From contig CAWEYR010000023.1 in the NCBI GenBank assembly GCA_963813345.1, positions 1 through 35,518 of the forward strand: a DNA stretch of 35,518 nt. The letters run 5' to 3'. This document shows, piece after piece, positions 1 to 8,694 of the stretch. The position numbers were made by a program, and so were the translations under genes. Each line of letters opens with the position of its first letter. Positions within the stretch are counted from its first letter, which is position 1. The notes beneath the pieces are model-generated. The model saw only the letters and a list, made by a program, of their open reading frames with translations. It was not told the DNA's origin and ran no database searches. This DNA comes from CAWDDA01 sp963813345. GTDB lineage: Bacteria > Acidobacteriota > Blastocatellia > RBC074.

Positions 1-508
1 ACACGCTGAGAGTCATCTTTTCTGCCTCATCGAGCGAGGCGATGGCCGGGGTTTTGTTGTCGCCGAGACTTTTGACTGCAACTCTTGCGATTGCACGGGC
101 CTTCGCCAGAGGACCTTCCATATGGAGCTTGTCGAACGCGAAGCCAAGGACATTGAATTTCTCATCCAGCATCACGTCGCCGATAGTTCCAATCTTGTGA
201 CCGCCTTCAGTCTGAATCTCACGGCCAAAGAGATCAGAAGCAAGCACAAACTTCTCCGATCCGGGGTAGTCATCCTCAGACACAACACACTCGGAATCCT
301 TCGTGAGCCAGGAGTCGATACCGCAAAGCTTGAAATGTTTGAGGTCGATCATCGTTGCCTTGCGGCTGAGGATGCCGTGCTTACCAAGATAAACGGCAAC
401 ACACCGCGATGCTGTTGCATCTAGCAATATCCCTTTGATCTCGCCCAGATTCCGTCCATCACTCGAGGTGATTATCAACTTCCTGTCGAAGTCTTTGCTG
501 TGAGCCAT
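1..508 (-). CDS. PRC-barrel domain protein, two PRC-like modules (3' end cut by window edge)
   Basis: Reading the minus strand from an ATG at 508 gives an open frame of at least 169 codons that runs off the left edge. The start is supported by a strong purine-rich ribosome site (GGAGAAGG) about 8 bases upstream. Two similar modules are visible. The first, around residues 10-60, contains 'GRNLGEIKGILLD'. The second, around residues 88-130, contains 'GREIQTEGGHKIGTIGDVML'. This 'G..IG.I.DV..D' pattern is typical of PRC-barrel domains, small beta-barrels found in RimM and in many stand-alone proteins of unknown role. No signal peptide is seen, so it is probably cytoplasmic. It starts 18 bases after the acetyl-CoA synthetase stop on the same strand and is probably co-transcribed with it. 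The specific function is unknown. Confidence 0.75.
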   Translation of the reverse strand, partial: MAHSKDFDRKLIITSSDGRNLGEIKGILLDATASRCVAVYLGKHGILSRKATMIDLKHFKLCGIDSWLTKDSECVVSEDDYPGSEKFVLASDLFGREIQTEGGHKIGTIGDVMLDEKFNVLGFAFDKLHMEGPLAKARAIARVAVKSLGDNKTPAIASLDEAEKMTLSV

Positions 509-526
509 AGTTCACCTTCTCCTCTA

Positions 527-2480
527 CTACTCCTCATCTTCACGAAGCTTCGCCAGCACCGAAAAGTCCTCGAGTGTAGTTGTGTCGCCTATCGATGATC
601 CCGATGCAATATCGCGCAGCAGACGGCGCATGATCTTACCCGAACGGGTCTTTGGCAGCGCGTCACTGAACCTGATGTCATCTGGTTTCGCCATCGCGCC
701 TATCTCCTTCTGAACGTGACGGCGAAGCTCTTCCTTAAATCTGGGGGTTACCGAATGTCCGGATTCCAGCGTGACAAACGCTGCTATGGCCTGTGCCCTT
801 TATCTCATCGGGGCGCCCGACGACCGCTGCTTCGGCTACCGCGGGATGTGAAACGAGCGCGCTTTCCACTTCCATCGTTCCCAGACGGTGACCGCTGACA
901 TTGATCACGTCATCGACCCGTCCCATGAGCCAGAAGTATCCATCGTCGTCGCGGCGCGCGCCATCGCCTGTGAAGTAGCACCCCTGAATGTCGCTCCAGT
1001 ACTGTTTCTTGTATCTTTCATCATCACCATAGATCGTGCGCAGCATCGAAGGCCACGGTCGCGTAATCACAAGGAAGCCGCCCTTGTTGGGACCGACCGA
1101 TTCACCTTCCCTGGTCCTGATATCGGCTGCGATACCCGGAAACGGGAGGGTTGCCGAGCCAGGCTTGGTCGCGATTGCTCCAGGAATGGGACTGATGAGG
1201 ATCGAGCCTGTTTCGGTTTGCCACCAGGTATCGACAATCGGGCAGCGGCCTTTTCCGATTACCTTGAAATACCACATCCACGCCTCGGGATTGATTGGCT
1301 CACCGACAGTTCCCAATAGTCTGAGGCTTGAAAGATCGTATTTGAGGGGCCATTGCTCGCCCCATTTGACAAAAGTGCGAATCGCTGTCGGCGCAGTATA
1401 GAGAATGTTGACGCGGTGCTTCTCGACAATCGACCAGAACCTTCCAAAATCGGGAGAGTTTGGTGCGCCTTCGTACATTACAACCGAAGCCCCATTCTGG
1501 AGCGGACCGTAAACGATATAGCTGTGACCTGTGACCCATCCGATATCTGCGGTGCACCAGTACGTGTCGTCGTCCTTTAGGTCAAAGACCCACTTTGTGG
1601 TGATGTAGGTCTCGACAGCATATCCACCCGTCGTATGAACTATTCCCTTGGGCGTTCCGGTCGTGCCGGAGGTGTAGAGGATGTAAAGCGGATGTTCCGA
1701 ATCGAGAGGTAACGCTTCGCAGACAGCAGGCGCGTGTTGCATCAACTCGTGGTACCAGTGATCACGACCGACTTCCATCGTAACGGGCGTCCCGGTACGT
1801 CTCACGACGACTACCTGTTTGATCGTCGGACACCCGACGATGGCCTGATCCACGGCCTGCTTCAGCGCGACGACACCTCCGCGGCGAAAACCGCCATCTG
1901 CAGTGATTACAGCTTTTGCCTGCGCATCGTTAATGCGATCCTTGAGCGCTTCGGCTGAGAATCCCCCAAAGACCACCGAATGGGTGGCTCCTATACGAGC
2001 ACAGGCCAGCATGGCAACCACAAGCTCGGGAATCATCGGCATGTAAAGAGCTACGCGATCGCCTTTCGTTACTCCAAGGGAGCGCAGGACATTTGCAAAC
2101 TTTGAGACTTCAAGGTGCAGCTGACCATACGTCAGCGTCCGCGTGTCACCAGGCTCTCCTTCCCAGATGAGTGCAGCCTTGTTCTTTCGCCACGTCTGAA
2201 TATGCCGGTCGAGACAGTTGTAAGAGATGTTGATCTCACCGCCTACAAACCACTTGGCAAAGGGTTCGTTCCATTCAAGGACTTTGGACCAGGGCTTGAA
2301 CCAGTGGAGGTCGCTGGCAATCTCGGCCCAGAACCCGTCGGGATCATCGATCGAACGGCGATAGATGCGATCGTAATCTTCGCGGCTCCCGATGTGCGCG
2401 TGGGCGCTGAACTCGGATGGAGGATTGAAGACACGCTTCTCTTTGAGGAGCGAGTTTATGTCAGGCTGCGAGTCATGCAT
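527..2480 (-). CDS. acsA: Acetyl-coenzyme A synthetase (one frameshift near 794)
   Basis: AMP-forming acetate-CoA ligase (EC 6.2.1.1): it activates acetate with ATP and CoA to acetyl-CoA in the cytoplasm. Visible motifs are the adenylation loop 'YTSGTTGTPKGIVH', the aromatic 'DTWWQTETG' stretch, the hinge 'GRVDDVINVSGHRLG', and the C-terminal 'PKTRSGKIMRR' containing the lysine that is acetylated in this family. The reading frame breaks after 'GRPDEIKG'. One extra base near 793-796 restores the expected continuation 'QAIAAFVTLESG', which ends at 'KLREDEE' with a TAG at 527. The repaired protein is 650 residues, the normal family length, so I treat the break as a sequencing indel. The ATG at 2480 has a GGAGAAA site before it. 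It is divergent from the beta-propeller gene and followed closely by the PRC-barrel gene. Confidence 0.95.
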
Positions 2481-2646
2481 TCGTTTCTCCGAAAAGGGTT
2501 TGAAGCGCTCAAATGCCGGGTGCGCCTTCGGGTCGCCTCGTGGATAAATGGTGTTTGCAATGATAAACTGCCTTTATTGACACTACCAGACTCTTTGCGA
2601 TCAATTCCATCATCGTGAGGAGTCGAAGCTCGTTTCAGGAGAGACA

Positions 2647-3897
2647 ATGAAGAAGCTGATCGCAATTCTGATAATCGTAGCGAATGGAATTGTCGTGTTC
2701 GGAGCGGATTGGCCTCAGTGGCGTGGACCTGAACGAAACGGAATTTCAAAGGAAACTGGGTTGTTGAAAGCCTGGCCGGCGAATGGGCCGCGACAGTTGT
2801 GGACGATCAATAACCTGGGTGCAGGATATGGATCGCTCGCGGTCAAGGGTGATCGCGTGTTCGTTCAGGGCTCGAGCTCCTCAGCAAGCATTCTTTTCTG
2901 TTTGAATCGAGCTGATGGAAAGGTGATATGGCAGACCGCGCTCGGTCAGAAACTGGATGAAGGGCGCGGAAACGGACCACGAGGAACGCCGACAATCGAC
3001 GTCGACCGTGTCTACGTCCTGACGGAGGCGGGCGATCTGGCATGCCTGCGCGTTCGTGATGGTTCGTCGGTCTGGCGTCGAAACATACTCAAGGACTTTG
3101 GGGGTGAGAATCCACACTGGCTCATCAGCGAGTCGCCGCTGGTTGACGGTAATAACCTGATCGTGACACCGGGCGGGCCTGATGCAGGCATCGTCGCGCT
3201 TAATAAGATGACTGGAGCGACGGTCTGGCAGAGCAAGGGATTGAGCGATTCGGCACACTACTCGTCATGCATTGCCGCCGATGTGGGCGGCGTGCGGACC
3301 ATCATGGGCTTTACATCCAAAGCTGCTGTTGGGGTCCGAGCATCCGACGGAAAACCAATGTGGCGCTATCAGACTGTGGCGAACCGGACGGCAAATATCG
3401 CGACTCCGGTCTTCTTCGACAATAAGGTCTTCTACACCTCTGCTTACAACACAGGTGCCGCGTTACTCGGACTCAAGGTGCAGGGTGGCGAAGAGGTGAA
3501 GGCCGAAGAGATCTATTTCAGCCGTGAAATGCAAAACCATCACGGAGGCGTGATCCTGCTCGATCGCCATATTTACGGCTTCTCGAACAATATTCTCACC
3601 TGTATGGAATTCGATACCGGAAATGTAAAGTGGAAGGATCGAAGCGTCGGCAAGGGATCACTTACAGTTGCGGATGGAATGCTCTTCCTCCTGAGCGAGA
3701 ACAACGTAGTCGGGCTCGCGAAGGCCTCCAGCGACGCGTACTCTGAAAAAGGCCGCTTCTCAATTCCGGATCAGGGATTTCCCAGCTGGGCGCATCCGGT
3801 AATCAGCGATGGCCGTCTCTACATTCGCAATCAGGGTTGGCTTGCGTGTTATGACGTGAAGGACCCCGGGAGCGCCAGGCTCCAGCCTGGCGATTGA
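2647..3897 (+). CDS. Secreted PQQ-type beta-propeller protein
   Basis: A 416-residue protein with an N-terminal signal peptide (MKK, then a hydrophobic run to about residue 20), so probably periplasmic or outer-membrane associated. The mature start 'DWPQWRGPERNGIS' is the hallmark of PQQ-like / outer-membrane-assembly-type WD propellers common in Planctomycetes, Verrucomicrobia and Acidobacteria. Repeated blades such as 'DGKVIWQT', 'DGSSVWRR', 'TGATVWQS', 'DGKPMWRY' and 'TGNVKWKD' support a propeller of about seven or eight blades. No catalytic dehydrogenase motif or heme site (CxxCH) is seen, so an enzymatic role is not established. AGGAGAGA precedes the ATG. The last residues (about 'GSARLQPGD') are encoded by a GGGAGCGCC repeat hairpin, so the natural C-terminus may have been altered by that repeat. 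Confidence 0.85.
   Translation: MKKLIAILIIVANGIVVFGADWPQWRGPERNGISKETGLLKAWPANGPRQLWTINNLGAGYGSLAVKGDRVFVQGSSSSASILFCLNRADGKVIWQTALGQKLDEGRGNGPRGTPTIDVDRVYVLTEAGDLACLRVRDGSSVWRRNILKDFGGENPHWLISESPLVDGNNLIVTPGGPDAGIVALNKMTGATVWQSKGLSDSAHYSSCIAADVGGVRTIMGFTSKAAVGVRASDGKPMWRYQTVANRTANIATPVFFDNKVFYTSAYNTGAALLGLKVQGGEEVKAEEIYFSREMQNHHGGVILLDRHIYGFSNNILTCMEFDTGNVKWKDRSVGKGSLTVADGMLFLLSENNVVGLAKASSDAYSEKGRFSIPDQGFPSWAHPVISDGRLYIRNQGWLACYDVKDPGSARLQPGD
3868..3892. repeat. Short GGGAGCGCC-family hairpin at a gene 3' end
   Basis: GGGAGCGCC is followed by a perfect 9-bp stem: CGCCAGGCT at 3873-3881, loop CC, AGCCTGGCG at 3884-3892. It overlaps the last codons of the beta-propeller gene. It shares its leading GGGAGCGCC with the large elements at 7154 and 11822 and the small hairpin at 8704. 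It could act as a transcription terminator or mRNA 3' stabiliser between convergent genes. Confidence 0.8.
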
Positions 3898-3975
3898 TGC
3901 CGATTTAGTGCGGCGACTTGGCGCCGCTTTCTCCCTGGTAATGCAACTAAGGCGGCGATCCGCACCCAAAACGTT

Positions 3976-4788
3976 CTACCACCGCAGCTCTCCAGGAAAA
4001 TACTCAGCGACCAATTCCTGGTAGAAGGGCTTCAGTTCTTCGAAATTGGGTTTCTCGTGGCTCTTGGTGTAGAGATCGTATGGGTTGAATTTCTTTACCC
4101 ACTCCATCATCTGAACGTCCCGGTCATTCAGGAGGTAATCGTAGGCACCTTCGCGATGAATCGGGTAGCACGAGTGATAGCGGATGACGTAGAGCGCCTC
4201 TTCCGGAAGGTAGTCCTTGACGACGCGGTAAAGGTATTCGTCGTGTCCCCACGAAAGATTTACGTTTTCAAGACCACACCCTTCCTCATAGATACCCAGT
4301 TTCGAAGCGTAGACCGGATGTCGCGAATCGGGGTTCAAATTGAAGAACTCCGGAAAGACGATACGTTCACTGAATGCGCATCCCACAGGGAACGTGTCTC
4401 CAACGACGGCCCATTGGGGTTCGCCAAGTAGACATAGAACCTTCCCGAGGTCGTGAATCAGCCCGGTGAGAATCATCCATCGCGGCTGACCATCGTGGCG
4501 TATCTGCTCGGCAGTTTGAAGAGCGTGATCGATCTGCGGAAACTCAGTGTCAGGGTCGCTATCGTCAACCAGACTATTGAGCCGTTCCATCGCTTCCCAG
4601 ACGCCCATCCGCATTGCAGTTAGAGGCGAGAACTGGCGCTGCTTTTCGAGCACCAGATCCAGCGTCTGGTTCTTGTGATTCAGGCGATAGAGCTCCTGAA
4701 CGCTCGGACGTACGCCGGAGCGATAGTCCCGGAAAGCGTCCTGTCCCTTCTCAGGATCAGTGAACACATGAGCTCGTGCAGTATCCAT
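3976..4788 (-). CDS. myo-Inositol oxygenase (MIOX family)
   Basis: A 270-residue protein matching the MIOX family (EC 1.13.99.1), which uses a mixed-valence di-iron centre and O2 to cleave myo-inositol to D-glucuronate. All six metal ligands known from the mammalian enzyme can be placed: His88 ('DHALQTAE'), His112-Asp113 ('LIHDLGK'), His182 ('WGHDEY'), His205 ('RYHSCYP') and Asp238 ('NPYDLYTK'). The substrate-lid region 'GEPQWAVVGDTFPVGC' (122-137) is also present. Length is close to the animal enzyme (about 285). The ATG at 4788 follows a GGGGGAAAG site. The gene stands alone, divergent from the EF-G-like gene across a 251-base gap that is strikingly purine-rich on the coding strand just upstream (4790-4850). 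No glucuronate-pathway gene adjoins it. MIOX is mostly eukaryotic, and bacterial copies are sparse. Confidence 0.93.
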   Translation of the reverse strand: MDTARAHVFTDPEKGQDAFRDYRSGVRPSVQELYRLNHKNQTLDLVLEKQRQFSPLTAMRMGVWEAMERLNSLVDDSDPDTEFPQIDHALQTAEQIRHDGQPRWMILTGLIHDLGKVLCLLGEPQWAVVGDTFPVGCAFSERIVFPEFFNLNPDSRHPVYASKLGIYEEGCGLENVNLSWGHDEYLYRVVKDYLPEEALYVIRYHSCYPIHREGAYDYLLNDRDVQMMEWVKKFNPYDLYTKSHEKPNFEELKPFYQELVAEYFPGELRW

Positions 4789-5039
4789 AGGTACTTTCCC
4801 CCTTCTTCCTCTCCTGGTCCTTCCTGGTCTTCCTGTTCCTCTTCGTCTTCAAGTCGTCAATATTATCACAGGACCATCACCGGGTCTTGAATGACCTCTG
4901 AACTTTTCTCGCCGAAAGTGGCTGTGTTAGCATACGCGCAAAGGATATGGCCGCGCGGAATCTCATTCCTGATAGAACACGAAACAGCGACATAGAGCAC
5001 CAAATCTTATGATATCCGCCCCTGAAAGGAACCAGTTGA

Positions 5040-7145
5040 ATGAAAACATACACAACACAGGAGATCAGAAACCTGGGCATTGTAGGTCACGGCGATTCGG
5101 GGAAAACCTCCCTGGTCGCCGCTATGCTTTACGCTTCCGGATCCTCGAACCGTCTTGGACGCGTTGACGACGGAACAGCGCCGACCGACTTCGACGAAGA
5201 AGAAATGGCGCGGAAACTCAGTCTCAACCTCGCATCCGCCTACGTCGAACACAACAATACCAAGATCAATATTATCGATACGCCCGGTTATGCCGCCTTT
5301 ATTGCAAATGCAAAGCCGGCACTGAGAGTGTGCGAGACTGCCTTATTCGTTATTGACGGAGTGACCGGCATCGGCGTGCAGACCGAAAAGGCCTGGGAAT
5401 ATGCCAACGAGTTCAAGCGTGCGCGCCCCAGGTTCTTCGTGGTCAACAAGCTCGACAAAGAGCGCGCGGACTTTGGAGCGACCCTCAATGCGTTGCGTGA
5501 GTCGTTCGGAAGGGGATGTGTCCCCTTTACGCTGCCCATCGGCAGTGAAAGAAACTTTCGTGGAGTGGTTGATGTCATCCGGATGAAGGCGTATGAGTTC
5601 GACGCCTCTGGAAAGGCCAGGGAGATTCCAATACCGGAGGCCGGTCGCGGCTACATCGACGAGACTCACGAGCGGCTGATTGAGATGGTTGCCGAAGCGG
5701 ATGACAGTCTGCTCGAGCATTTCTTCGAGGCCGGAACGCTCAGTGATGATGAATTCGTCGGTGGCATCAAACGTGCCATCCTCAAGGGGGTTCTGACGCC
5801 TGTATTCGCCACTTCGGCGACCTCCATGATTGGAGTTGCTCAGCTTCTTGATGACATCGCCGCCTACGCTCCCAATCCGGAAGACCTTGGGCCAGTGAAA
5901 GCATTGACGGGGCCTGAAAGTGACGCGGGCGAGATCGAGCGTGCCGTCTCGGACAGTGCGTCGCCGGCGGGATACGTGTTTCGCACGATCGTCGAGAACT
6001 TCGGCAAGATAACAGTCATCAAAATATTCTCAGGCGTCTTCAAGTCTGACGCGACGCTTTACAACGTCTCAAAAGGCGCACAGGAGCGACTTGGACCCCT
6101 GCATGTGATTCAAGGGAAAACGGTCGAGAAAATCTCAGAAGCTCACGCAGGTGACATCGTTGCGGTTCTCAAGCTTAAAGACACCGCGACCGGAGACACG
6201 CTCTGCGAGAAGGGATCACAGATCTACTACGAGCCTGTCGTCTTTCCTGAAACGGCTATCAACTTTGCCATCGAGCCGAAATCCCGCGCGGACGAAGACA
6301 AGCTGTCAGGCGCGATCGGAAAGCTTCTGGAAGAAGATCCGCAGCTGCGCTACTGGCGAAACGATGAGACAAAGGAATTTGAGCTTGGAGGCAGCAGCCA
6401 GCAGCACATCGAGACAGTTGTCAGCAAGCTGAAGAACAGATACCACGTGGAAGTAACGCTGCATCAGCCAAAAGTGCCTTACCGCGAAACCATCAAGTCT
6501 CGCGTCGAGGTGCAGGGAAGACATAAGAAACAGACCGGCGGCCGCGGACAGTTTGGAGACTGCAAGTGCGTTTTCGAGCCGTTGCAGCGGGGTTCAGGTT
6601 TTGAGTTTGTAGACAAGATTTTCGGTGGAGCGATCCCTCAGAACTACCGCCCTGCAGTCGAGAAGGGAATCAGGGACGCAGCTGCCAGGGGCGCGATCGC
6701 GGGCTATCCGCTTGTCGATTTCAAGGTTGAGCTCATAGACGGTTCTTACCATACCGTCGACTCTGACGATCTTTCGTTTCAACTAGCCGGCCGGAAGGCG
6801 TTCAAAGCCATGATCGACAAGGCTCATCCCGTATTGCTCGAGCCGATAATGCACGTCGAGGTCATCGCTCCGCAGGAGTGTTCGGGTGACATCATGGGCG
6901 ATCTGAATTCGCGACGCGGCAGGATCCAGGGAATGGACTCAAAAGGGAGCATGCAGGTCATCAAAGCCCAGGTGCCAATGGCAGAGATGCTGAATTATCC
7001 GTCGACGCTCAATTCGGTCACAGGCGCGCGCGGAACCTATCACATGGAATTTGCGCACTATGACGAACTGCCGACCCATCTCTCGCAAAAGGTTGTGCAG
7101 CAGGCAGTCGCTGAAGGAAGGGTAAGGAAGGAAGAAGAAGAGTAA
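5040..7145 (+). CDS. EF-G-like translational GTPase paralogue (FusA2-type)
   Basis: A 701-residue protein with the full EF-G layout: GTPase domain, then domains II-V. G1 is 'GHGDSGKT' (16-23), G3 is 'DTPGY' (80-84) and G4 is 'NKLD' (136-139). Domain IV includes 'GGRGQFGDCKCVFEPL', and domain V carries 'APQECSGDIMGDLNSRRGRIQGM'. The switch I motif, which reads RGITI in housekeeping EF-G, is instead 'ARKLSLNLA', and G3 has Tyr where canonical EF-G has His (DTPGH). These substitutions place it with the EF-G-like paralogues (mycobacterial FusA2 type), whose role is less defined than that of translocase EF-G. It also lacks the str-operon neighbours (rpsL, rpsG, tuf) expected of the main fusA. A GAAAGGA site lies about 10 bases before the ATG. 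The tail is acidic (KEEEE). Confidence 0.9.
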   Translation: MKTYTTQEIRNLGIVGHGDSGKTSLVAAMLYASGSSNRLGRVDDGTAPTDFDEEEMARKLSLNLASAYVEHNNTKINIIDTPGYAAFIANAKPALRVCETALFVIDGVTGIGVQTEKAWEYANEFKRARPRFFVVNKLDKERADFGATLNALRESFGRGCVPFTLPIGSERNFRGVVDVIRMKAYEFDASGKAREIPIPEAGRGYIDETHERLIEMVAEADDSLLEHFFEAGTLSDDEFVGGIKRAILKGVLTPVFATSATSMIGVAQLLDDIAAYAPNPEDLGPVKALTGPESDAGEIERAVSDSASPAGYVFRTIVENFGKITVIKIFSGVFKSDATLYNVSKGAQERLGPLHVIQGKTVEKISEAHAGDIVAVLKLKDTATGDTLCEKGSQIYYEPVVFPETAINFAIEPKSRADEDKLSGAIGKLLEEDPQLRYWRNDETKEFELGGSSQQHIETVVSKLKNRYHVEVTLHQPKVPYRETIKSRVEVQGRHKKQTGGRGQFGDCKCVFEPLQRGSGFEFVDKIFGGAIPQNYRPAVEKGIRDAAARGAIAGYPLVDFKVELIDGSYHTVDSDDLSFQLAGRKAFKAMIDKAHPVLLEPIMHVEVIAPQECSGDIMGDLNSRRGRIQGMDSKGSMQVIKAQVPMAEMLNYPSTLNSVTGARGTYHMEFAHYDELPTHLSQKVVQQAVAEGRVRKEEEE

Positions 7146-7153
7146 TGTCTTAA

Positions 7154-7302
7154 GTATGTTGTACCGCCTGGGAGCGCCGGTCTCCTGACCGGCCACGAGC
7201 CGCGAAGCGTGCGAGTCGTGGAAAGTCCTTGTGCTGCAGACTCGCACGCTTCGCGGCTCGTGGCCGGTCAGGAGACCGGCGCTCCCAGGCGGTACAACGT
7301 AC
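7154..7302. repeat. Large near-perfect inverted repeat, GGGAGCGCC family (copy 1)
   Basis: Two 64-base arms (7154-7217 and 7239-7302) match at 63 of 64 positions around a 21-base loop (7218-7238). From the base outward to the tip it reads: a boundary GTATGTTGTACCGCC, the GGGAGCGCCGG unit, a variable stem with GGTCTCC, and a conserved apical stem with CACGAGCCGCGAAGCG. It sits 8 bases after the EF-G-like stop and abuts the BON-domain gene stop, so it lies between convergent genes and could terminate both transcripts. There are long fortuitous open frames on both strands. Confidence 0.95.
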
Positions 7303-7303
7303 C

Positions 7304-7858
7304 TTACTCCTCTTTCTCTTTCTTCGTGACAAGCCGATTCGTTACCGAGAAGACGCCAGGGACCTGGTTTGCTCGAACTTCGGCGATATTCTTTTCAAAG
7401 TCGCTCGCCACGGTTCCTACGAGCGTCACGTTGCCATTCTTGACGATCATTCGGATGTTGTCGGCAGAACCAACAGCATAGCGGTAAAGCGGGCTATCCC
7501 ATCCGAAGAGCGCGTAGAATAGTCCGCGCCTGATGCGATCATCATTCGGCGAAAGTGGCAGAACCTCAATCCGGTTGACGATTGTTTCGACGCCTTCGAT
7601 CTGCTTCAGAACGTTCTCGGCGTCTGACTTCAACGTCGGCCGTGTTACCCATCCGGAAAGCGTCACCTTGTCACCTTCGACCTTGTATTCCAGAGCATCG
7701 AATCGCGTATAGTAGGGAAGCATCACGAGCTCATGGCGCACTTCTTTCTCCAGTTTTTCGAGGCCGGTGCTTCTGCGAGCTCCCTGGACCGTCTGCGCGT
7801 TCGCGACGGGGGTAAGCGCGAGCGCAAACAGAAACGCAAGATAAATCATTCGTTTCAT
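7304..7858 (-). CDS. Secreted protein with two BON domains
   Basis: A 184-residue protein with a clear signal peptide (MKRMIYLAFLFALALTPVAN, cleavage near 'ANAQ'), so periplasmic. Two BON-type modules follow. The first, about residues 35-100, has 'YKVEGDKVTLSGWVTRP' and 'VLKQIEGVETIVNRIEVLP'. The second, about 108-178, has 'IRMIVKNGNVTLVGTVASD' and 'VRANQVPGVFSVTNRLV'. BON domains bind phospholipid or act as envelope-stress/osmotic adaptors (OsmY, DolP), and the exact role here is unknown. A consensus AGGAGG lies about 10 bases before the ATG at 7858. It is divergent from the aldolase gene across only 59 bases, so the two share a compact promoter region. Confidence 0.88.
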   Translation of the reverse strand: MKRMIYLAFLFALALTPVANAQTVQGARRSTGLEKLEKEVRHELVMLPYYTRFDALEYKVEGDKVTLSGWVTRPTLKSDAENVLKQIEGVETIVNRIEVLPLSPNDDRIRRGLFYALFGWDSPLYRYAVGSADNIRMIVKNGNVTLVGTVASDFEKNIAEVRANQVPGVFSVTNRLVTKKEKEE

Positions 7859-7917
7859 GTGTTTTTGTCCTCCTGTTTAACTCCAATTTGGATGCCTTTT
7901 TTGAAGGAGAAGTTGCA

Positions 7918-8694
7918 ATGAGTAACGTGATGGAAGCTAGAACGCCGGGCGTGCGAGAGCAGGTCTCTGAAGGCGAATGGAAGGTGCGCGTCGACCTCGC
8001 GGCTGCCTATCGTCTGGTGGCGCTCTACGGTTGGGATGATCTTATCTTTACGCATATCTCTGCGCGCGTGCCGGGAGATAAAGACCATTTCCTGATCAAC
8101 CCTTACGGGATGCTGTTCGAAGAGGTGACCGCGTCAAACCTTGTCAAAGTAGACTTTGACGGGAAGATCGTGATGGAAACGCCGTATCAAATCAACCCGG
8201 CCGGCTTCACTATCCATAGCGCCGTCCACGCCGTCCGGCACGATGCACAATGCGTTATGCATACGCACTCCGCATATGGCGTCGCCGTTTCTGTCCAGCG
8301 TGATGGCTTGCGTCGTCTGTCCCAGCAGGCCCTCTTTCCGCTCTCGTCGCTCTCGTATCACGACTACGAGGGATTGGCTCTCAACGATGAGGAGAAACCT
8401 CGTTTGCAGGCAGACCTGGGTGACAGGAACTACATGCTCCTGCGCAATCATGGCCTCCTGACACTTGGCCAGACAGTAGCCGATGCATTCCTTGGAATGT
8501 ACATCCTCGAACGAGCCTGCAGAGTCCAGATCCTCGCACAGTCGGCAGGCGCTGAGCTCATAGAAGTGTCTGAGCCGATCCTGAAGGGATTCACAGCTCA
8601 GACCGAGGTGGTTCTTCGTGGTATGGGCGGTCAGCTCGCGTGGCCTGCACTACTCCGCAAACTGGATCGAACCGACCCTTCGTTCAGATCATGA
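7918..8694 (+). CDS. Class II aldolase/adducin family protein
   Basis: A 258-residue class II aldolase/adducin-fold protein. The zinc ligands of the family are seen as 'HTHS' (His115, His117) and 'RNHGLL' (His178). The 'INPAGFTIHSAVH' segment before them is typical of the adducin-like branch, in which the glutamate of true fuculose/ribulose-phosphate aldolases is often absent. The substrate therefore cannot be assigned. The ATG at 7918 is chosen over one 30 bases upstream because AAGGAGA sits correctly before it. The stop lies next to a small hairpin repeat, and the convergent Gfo/Idh/MocA gene ends within a few bases. Cytoplasmic, with no signal peptide. Confidence 0.88.
   Translation: MSNVMEARTPGVREQVSEGEWKVRVDLAAAYRLVALYGWDDLIFTHISARVPGDKDHFLINPYGMLFEEVTASNLVKVDFDGKIVMETPYQINPAGFTIHSAVHAVRHDAQCVMHTHSAYGVAVSVQRDGLRRLSQQALFPLSSLSYHDYEGLALNDEEKPRLQADLGDRNYMLLRNHGLLTLGQTVADAFLGMYILERACRVQILAQSAGAELIEVSEPILKGFTAQTEVVLRGMGGQLAWPALLRKLDRTDPSFRS

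Noticed and set aside
122..424. Plus-strand open frame at the left end
   Set aside because: It is antisense to the PRC-barrel gene, which has a strong ribosome site and clear domain pattern.
4789..4870. A coding or structural element in the purine-rich stretch before the inositol oxygenase gene
   Set aside because: Strong strand bias in base content but no frame, repeat unit or fold that I can support.
7150..7522. Open frames on both strands through the 7154-7302 repeat, with peptides rich in Arg/Ser/Pro such as WERRSPDRPRAAKRAS
   Set aside because: They lie within a perfect inverted repeat, have no ribosome site and read as mirror products of the palindrome. They also overlap the well-supported BON-domain gene.
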